A stretch of DNA of 64,000 nt from Trileptium ribeirensis (lineage: Eukaryota > Nematoda > Enoplea > Enoplida > Thoracostomopsidae). The stretch is taken from assembly GCA_030248225.1 (NCBI GenBank), contig JASANE010007443.1:1-64000 (forward strand), in the 5' to 3' direction. The number at the start of each line of letters is the position of its first letter. The stretch's first letter is position 1. Below are positions 57,736-64,000 of this stretch, in pieces. A program made the position numbers and the translations under genes. A model generated the notes under the pieces. It made no database searches and was not told the origin of the DNA. It was given only the letters and a program-made list of their open reading frames with translations.

Positions 57736-57747
57736 TGTTTTTAAGAC
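57736..57747 (-). promoter_or_regulatory. Upstream motif of the integrase gene
   Basis: Minus strand GTCTTAAAAACA, 26 nt before ATG 57709, preceded by TAATAAA. Variant of TTCTTAAAAAGG with the same TCTTAAAAA core. Confidence 0.55.
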
Positions 57748-57774
57748 TTTATTAAACATCAATATCAATATTCA

Positions 57775-58515
57775 TTAAGTCTTCATCATCATTACTATTA
57801 GACAAATCCTGTAAAAAAATTCAATAAAATCTACATCGCTAACACTATACGTTTTGCAATGCCCATAAGCATAGGAACTGATTCCATCGTCTAATATATA
57901 CCGTTTATCGTCAAATACCGATAAGTTCGTCTTATTAAGTGTCACTGTATTTAACACATGTTTATCACTGCGAATCATATTCATTTTGTTCTTCATGTTA
58001 CTAGCACTAAATACAATATTATAATAGTCCAGATGTCGCATTTGGTTCTTCACAACTGTCTTTTTGATACCCTTTGCCCGTTTCTTTTCAACTCCACCAC
58101 ACTTTGTACTATACATTTTCGATCTGAGTCCAACAAATTCTTCGATGGGTTTACCAGCAGTCTCATCTTTCATTTTGCCAAGCACTTTCTTATTCACTGA
58201 TGAGAATAGGGGGTGACCAGCGGGGTAATCGCTGGTATAGATGAAAAATAAATTTGCTGCCATGTCGTCGTAAATGTCTTTAGTTTCAACCGAATAACGT
58301 AAAGAATCGGTATCCGTAAATAGTAGTTTACATTTATCACGATACAATAATTTCAAATAATTGTAATGGAAATTATACATAAGGGACTTCGACAGTTCCA
58401 AAACTGTAAACCCAACATAAATGGGTTTACACAGTTTAACCGTTTTGCGGTGCATTTTAACCGCAACCAGATCTTCGTTGAAGATTGAGGACATGGAGTA
58501 ATGAGTCGTTCACAG
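57775..58515 (-). pseudogene. Protein-primed DNA polymerase B, C-terminal fragment
   Basis: Family B polymerase replicating the element. Only about 245 C-terminal residues remain of an enzyme usually over 1000 residues long. Present: NEDLVAVKMHRK, the KPIYVGFTVLELSK block, FHYNYLK, then motif C LLFTDTDSL (Asp-Thr-Asp) and the thumb region with GKMKDE and VGLRSKMYS. Upstream the frame meets TGA at about 58513-58515 and then unrelated sequence (a MITE). Exonuclease domain, motif A and the TPR regions are not in the window. The last few residues after FIEFF look shifted. Confidence 0.9.
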
Positions 58516-58523
58516 AGATCTGC

Positions 58524-58669
58524 GTGCACTAAAAGCACACCGTAAGCTATTGCAAAGACGATATATTTTCGTTATGTTTATTGCAGAGTGTAAAGCTTTT
58601 CTATTTTGGTTCCAACAATAGCGTTGCCCATATATATTGTTGTTGCAATACCGTTTGCTTTTAGTGCAC
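58524..58669. mobile_element. Short MITE at the broken end of polB
   Basis: GTGCACTAAAAGCACACCGTA at the left faces ACCGTTTGCTTTTAGTGCAC at the right: ~20-bp terminal inverted repeats in a 146-bp unit. It directly abuts the truncated polymerase gene. Confidence 0.75.
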
Positions 58670-58779
58670 CTAACAAAGAAACTATATTGTTGTTGCAACA
58701 TCAATAGCTTGCTCAGTGCCATTGTAGCGACAATAGAATCAAACATAAATGCAGCGACAAAGCAGCTACTGGTTCAATC

Positions 58780-58993
58780 GACCGCCCCCCCCCAACCCAA
58801 AAAATTGGGGGGTACGACCTACCCCCTGAGAAACTGGGAGGAGGAAGGTACATTCTACTTACCCCCATAAACTGGAGGTCTATGCATCCCGACCCCCCTT
58901 CTGGGGAAGCTCAGGCCAAAACCGCCCGCGTCATCAAACACGGGTTTACATGTGAGTGCAGGGAAATGTCATACTCTTCCCTAATGCACTCTT
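58780..58993. mobile_element. GC-rich foldback element, family A, copy 3 (left-truncated)
   Basis: The right arm matches copies 1 and 2 (CCGCCCGCGTCATCAAACAC, TGTGAGTGCAGGGAA, GTCATACTCTTCCCTAATGC, ACTCT). The centre has CCCAAAAAATTGGGGGG and ACCCCCTGAGAAACTGGGAGG modules. The left arm is missing, so only about half remains. Confidence 0.85.
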
Positions 58994-59237
58994 GATATTA
59001 ACAAACTAGCAAAGCTTACTCTAAACGTTAAATTAATAAAGTGGAACGGACAATGCAATGATATGAAAAAGGTGACAAATTCACAGTGTAGTAAAGTGGA
59101 GACTGAATGAAAGAATGGGCCGCTTAAATCAGGCTAAAGATTTGTGTATATTTTAACTCTTGTAAAATCATCCAGTAATAGTGACTATACAAATATTTTC
59201 CCGTTCGTGGCATCAATTAGTGAATAACACCCGTTCA

Positions 59238-61893
59238 GCAATAATGCGCCGTTCACAGAATAATGCGTACAGCGGCTGGAAAATTTGTGTTACAAACGAT
59301 CCGTCGCCCGTACCTTGTTACAAACAATCGATCATCCGTATATCAGGTTATAGACGACAAGGCGTCTATAAATTTTGTTACAGACGATTAGTCGTCCGTA
59401 ACAAATATTACAAACGACGAACTGTTTGTAATATTTGCTATGGACGATCGATCGTTTATAACATTTGTTATAGACGAGCGGTCGTTTATAACAATTGTTT
59501 CAATGAACCATCGTCTATAAAAAATATTTCCAGCGATGAGCTTCTGCTTTTTGGAGTGAACGATACACTTATAATATTATTCAATTCATTAAACATGCTG
59601 GTTTTATTGTTTCCAGCAAGTTTTATTTGTTTATACCTGTTTGTATTCATCGATGATCCTGTGAGATGATGCAGGCAACTATAAAATGCCAAATTTTGAA
59701 AAAGTCAAATTTTTGGTACTTTTCAGTTAAATTGTCCCTATAGGATTAGATCATATCGATAGGCTTTTGCGGTTTCCAAATACAATGAAAGCATTGTTTA
59801 TGCATATGATCGTCCTGTTGCTGTTTGTTAATTACAGCCATCCAGAGGACCAAATGCTTCGCACTTTAGAAGTATTTTCAAAACCTGCTTCAAATGCGCC
59901 ATTGAGTGGAGATTATGCATTTTCGTTAACTTTTTTCTGATGAGCGAGTTACTGTTACCTGCGCGTTTATGGTACTAAACACATTGCAGGAACGTTTCTG
60001 GTTCTTTATGTAGTGTAATGAATTGTTATTTTTACGCATCCTTTAATATTGAGAAGAAGCGGTTAGCGCAATTCGGTTTTCCACATCTTTTGAAACTTTA
60101 GAGATTAGGTTTAATGTTTCAATTTCAATAAATTTTTGCCGTTTTTACTATGCGATGAATACATTTGTACGATATATAAATATTTTATGCAGCTTAACAT
60201 AATGGTCACATAGAAGCGGGTGTGAAGCAGAATGGCAGTAGTCCAAAATGTCGCTGTAACGAAACGAGCCGTTATATGCAATCACGTACACTAGTGTTTA
60301 TAGCTGAGGCCGTATTGCTTCGTGCACAAAATATTTGCTATATGGCAGCAATATAAATGTAAATTTAGCAAAACGTATAACGTTGCTGACAGTCTTATTT
60401 ATAAAATTGTTGAATTTAAGTTTATAAATTTTATAAAATTTGAGGCTGTGTAAGGCATTATAGAAGCGAAACTTGGCACCATCCTCTTGCAATGCACAGA
60501 AAAATTGTAGGCAAATTTATTTACACCAACAATGATTTCTGAGTAATGTAGCTGCCGTTTTCGCCACATTTCAAATCTACGGTGACCTTCGTTCTTGCTA
60601 TATATATTTGCGTTTTGTATTGTGCTTGGCTGCATAAGGTAGCACACGACAGGAATTGGTCTACCGCTTACACGTTACGTATCTAGCTGCAAGAATAGTT
60701 ATATACAGAACCGAATCAAGAGGGTCTCAAACATTTACACAAAAGAAAGGTCGTAATAAAGCGGACCTCACAAGCTTTTCCACTACGCCCCTAACTTTGA
60801 CTGGGCTGCTCTCACATACGAATAGGTATATAACCAGCGTCACTAGTTATATACCACTATGTACATTAATAATCCAAGGTCCTAACAACAAAGAATAGTT
60901 GATGCAATGAACAAAACAGTGCATATATATAAGATTGACGTCCGATACACGTAGTTCAGTACGATTGTATATGACGCAATCGTGTGGAAGATGTTAACAT
61001 TAAATTTTTCAAGAAATAATTTCCCAAAATTTAATAAATCATTCCAATAAACAAATTTTATTAGTCGTCCTGCACGCGTTATTTTGATTGGTCGGCCGTG
61101 TTCCCCAGAAGTTGGAAGCCCCAGGTAGAATTCAACGATTAAAAAATGCGAAAATGTATAACCGCCCGGAAACACTAGTTTTCGAAATACAGGTTTCCAT
61201 GGGCTAGTAGATTTAGGGAATAGGGATAGGTTAGGAGGAGGAGGTCAAACTAAATAGGTTTTCCGTACCCCATTCTTTCCCATAAACTTTCCCGTTTTAC
61301 TCAAGTTAGCTTTGATTTTTTGTTATATTGACAAAATTGTTTGATTTTATCAGCACCGAAGGGTGCCGCAGAGGAGCTTCAGGCATATATGGTTTAATGA
61401 GAGCCGGCCGTTAGGGAGCAATTTGCCCTACTCCTATGGTCTAATGTTTTCAAGCGCCTGAAAATATGCTTGAAATTGCAGGTACGAGATTAGTTGCGTG
61501 AACATATTTTTGATTACCGCGTGTACCCGCTCTGTCAAAAGTTTTTCATTTGTTATAAACGATCGACCGTCCGTAACAATTATTACAAAAACCTCATCGT
61601 TTGAAATATTTTTATGGACGATCGATCGTTTATAGCATTTGCTATAAACAACCGCTCGTTTATAACAAATGTTATAAACGACCGATCGTCTATAGCAATA
61701 ATTACAAACAGTTCGTCGTTTGTATTATTCGTTACAGACGACGAATCATCTGTAACAAAAGTTATAGACGCCTTGTCGTTTATAACCTGTTATACGGACG
61801 ATTGATCGTTTGTAACAAGCTACGGACGGCACATCGTTTGTAACACAAATTTTCCAGTAGCTGTACGCACTATTTAGTGAACGGCGCATAATA
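59238..61893. mobile_element. 2.65-kb foldback element with modular palindromic arms
   Basis: Left arm (59238-59530) and right arm (about 61555-61893) are inverted copies: ATAATGCGCCGTTCAC, TGCGTACAG, CTGGAAAATTTGTGTTACAA at the left and their complements at the right. Each arm has 7-9 modules of about 31 bp, each a palindrome of the type GTTATAGACGA..TCGTCTATAAC. The interior (59531-61555) has only short unsupported frames. No transposase recognised. Confidence 0.85.
59531..61554. other. Interior of the foldback element
   Basis: No recognisable gene. The minus frame at 60882-61175 (97 codons) has no known domain. Confidence 0.4.
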
Positions 61894-63570
61894 CATATTC
61901 AGGAGGATGGTTCCACGAGTGAATATGGCGACAAAGGAAAATATGATTGTCCCGGGGGGGTTGCGCTCAGAAATGTGAAAGCGGGGTCCAGGAGGGCAGG
62001 CCATTCAGTGATGCATATTTCTACCAGTTAGCCGTGTACGAGCGGAGAAAGTTTCAATGAAACTGCATTTCCTAGCCCGGAATAAAAATTGGTATATTAA
62101 GTACGCCGTAAACAAGTAAAAAATGCGACTGTTGCCAAAATTGCGAATCTTTATACGAAAATGTGAAGTTTGGTGAAAAATGCGGTTGAAAGTAATTGTT
62201 TTCTATTGGGAGAAAGCCTAATTCTAGAACAGTTTCTGATATGATTTTCAACCGGAATCACTCAAAAAAATCGTTTGGGGTTGAACCAAAAAGGGGGTCG
62301 GGACCTTCGCAACCCCCCCCCGTGGCTACGCCCTTGATAGGTAATAAACCATGTTGTTGTTGCATTCTATCGACTCACTGCCGAAATTTACGACAACACC
62401 AAAGACCAAACATTTGTTAGAATCGCACAAACAAATAAATGCAACATGGCAATGCAATATGTCAGTTGAGCAGATGAATTTCATTAATGAACGTAAATTT
62501 ATTCAACTTGATAAATAATGAATGAGTGTATATCTTTTGTACCTGTAATCAGTGTACAACTGACATAAAACAGCGCCTATATAGCTACGTACAGGGCTAT
62601 CAGTTAATTTTTAACATTCGGCAGTAAACAGTGAAGGCGGAGCTCCTCCTACTCCCTCTTGCCGCATCCCTGGCAACGTACAATTCAACTCAATATATAA
62701 ATATATTTGCTGTTATACAAAAACTGTAAACCACTGTGTTTGTATTCACATACACATAGAAATATTTAAATGTGTATATTTATATATTTGCGTAACATAT
62801 ACATTTGAAAATTACATTACATTATTGGAGCAATTGATCGACTGGATGAGTGACTGGATTATTGAATATTGCGCAAAATTGTTCTTGATATTCTATGGTG
62901 TTGTAAACGCAGAAATGAAGTGCAATAATATAAATGCAATCGTTATACAAATGCGATTTTTTCATTTACTATGACGCATACAAGGGGCTGCATATATTGC
63001 AGTGTTCAAAATGCTCGAGTATGAATGTCCATTGGAGGTGAGACCGAGCTGAAATTTTTCGGGCTGGTCCGTTAGAAATGGACGTCGGCCAGAAACGACC
63101 CCTTAGAAATCGGGCCCGACACACAGTTTCAAAATTTGGGTCCAGTAGGGCATGGTCTGTTTGCAATCTCGTGTATACAAGCTAATTACAAAACATACAG
63201 CCGATTTTACGACAAAAGGCATATATGAATTGAACCCGACAAGAAATTCTTAAAACGAGCCCATGCTTAATACCAAACCGTGTACAAATCATTCGGTTTT
63301 TGACTGTGGTGAGAATAAACCAGAATTTTTCCGACTAGCCCTAGCCGTAGCCAGGCGTCGGCACGCCCGACCCGGCTGCGCCAGGCCAAGGCTGACATTT
63401 TGCGTCATTTCGTTTATTCCTCCCAGGCCGAAATTGGCCAATTCTAAAGAGACATACTCGACCCAGGTCGACGAGCTGGTTTTGAATATTCCATTTTGCC
63501 CACTTTTATGCGTCTTTCACACAGAAGTGCGTGCACGAGCTGCACACCGTAGACACGTCGCGCAACGATT
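61894..63570. other. No gene recognised
   Basis: Includes a GC-rich patch near 62290-62335 (GGGGGTCGGGACCTTCGC, AACCCCCCCCCGTGGCTACG) that reads like the end of an old mobile element, and another near 63340-63440. No coding region supported. Confidence 0.4.
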
Positions 63571-63672
63571 TCACGCAAAATAAAGACAACTTCTTCCCAT
63601 TGCACGCAAAATGAAGACAATGGCTTTCCATTGCACGCAAAATAAAGACAACGGCTTTCCATTGCCCGCAAA
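63571..63672. repeat. 31-bp tandem repeat, ~3.3 copies
   Basis: The unit CACGCAAAATGAAGACAATG plus GCTTTCCATTG is repeated with small changes. Confidence 0.85.
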
Positions 63673-64000
63673 ATGCTAATACGCGCTTCTATTACCACAT
63701 ATCGAGTGAAATATTGCTGACTATTAATATGCGGCTAGAGCAATGGTAGCTTCTATATTTATAGCTTGCGTGCAATGGTTGGTACCAAATGCACAAAAAC
63801 ATGCAATCGCATCAACCATATCTGCATCTCTGTGCAATTGTAGTGAGAATATATACAGCTGCCTTTCCCATACCCACTCAGGGCTGATCCGTCTAGGGTA
63901 GTCCGAAGGTTTAACCTCTTCCTCAATGCACCGGCTACTCATCCTGTGCCGTGAAACATACACATCAACCCTAATCTGCTCGTTCGCTAAGCTGCAACTA
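63673..64000. other. No gene recognised
   Basis: Nothing supported up to the window end. Confidence 0.4.

Larger units (their letters stand above)
49950..58523 (-). mobile_element. Maverick/Polinton, decayed and truncated
   Basis: Self-synthesising virus-like DNA transposon. Gene order on the minus strand from right to left: pPolB C-terminus, integrase, packaging ATPase, two small proteins, NADAR, TBP-like, minor capsid-like, major capsid, membrane protein, unknown; a plus-strand relic sits at the left edge. The right end is lost: polB stops beside a small MITE at 58524-58669, and no terminal inverted repeat pair is visible. The left border is uncertain (the certain part starts near 50890). 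No adenain-like protease was recognised. Premature stops, frameshifts and active-site changes show the copy is dead. Base composition is more AT-rich than the plus-strand relic beside it. Confidence 0.95.

Noticed and set aside
59340..59520. CRISPR-like array of ~31-bp units
   Set aside because: Units are themselves palindromic with varied cores and are mirrored 2 kb away; this is a eukaryotic foldback element, not a CRISPR array.

Overview
The window is non-coding-rich, AT-rich animal DNA (invertebrate type). Evidence for a metazoan nucleus: a class A G-protein-coupled receptor split by two GT-AG introns whose three exons join in perfect frame; several families of decayed transposons (CR1/jockey-like non-LTR retrotransposons, a mariner-like element, foldback/MITE elements); and a degenerate Maverick/Polinton. 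I cannot name the species.

Layout. 1-38 kb is almost entirely gene-poor repeat graveyard: a 5'-truncated non-LTR element (1.7-3.4 kb, +), tandem repeats (4.9-5.2, 21.8-22.1 kb), GC-rich foldback elements (family A; 15.95-16.2 and 24.6-25.0 kb, a third truncated copy at 58.8 kb), an element filled with TTCGCGAA palindromes (18.3-19.4 kb), a nested insertion (14.2-15.1 kb) with an uninterrupted paralogue at 12.6 kb, a second non-LTR relic (27.9-29.2 kb, -), and a mariner-like relic with matching ends (33.4-35.25 kb). 38.58-47.3 kb holds the one apparently intact host gene, a 533-aa peptide-receptor-like GPCR. 48.07-48.68 kb is a near-perfect foldback element.

50-58.5 kb is a decayed Maverick/Polinton read on the minus strand: DNA polymerase B (C-terminus only), retroviral-type integrase with chromodomain, FtsK/A32-like packaging ATPase with an N-terminal zinc finger, two small conserved proteins, a NADAR-domain protein, a TATA-binding-protein (TBP)-like protein, a minor-capsid-like protein, the major capsid protein, and two unknown proteins (one membrane-anchored). 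A convergent plus-strand relic lies at its left edge. Several genes carry in-frame stops, frameshifts or catalytic substitutions, so this copy is dead.

The most interesting signal is inside this element. It encodes a recognisable two-repeat TBP-like core and a NADAR domain, neither of which is part of the usual Polinton gene set as I know it. In addition, six of its ORFs share a near-identical motif (minus-strand TTCTTAAAAAGG or close variants) 18-29 nt before the start codon. Together these suggest a virus-like element carrying its own promoter code and possibly its own promoter-recognition factor. 59.2-61.9 kb is a separate 2.65-kb foldback element with terminal arms built from ~31-bp palindromic modules.
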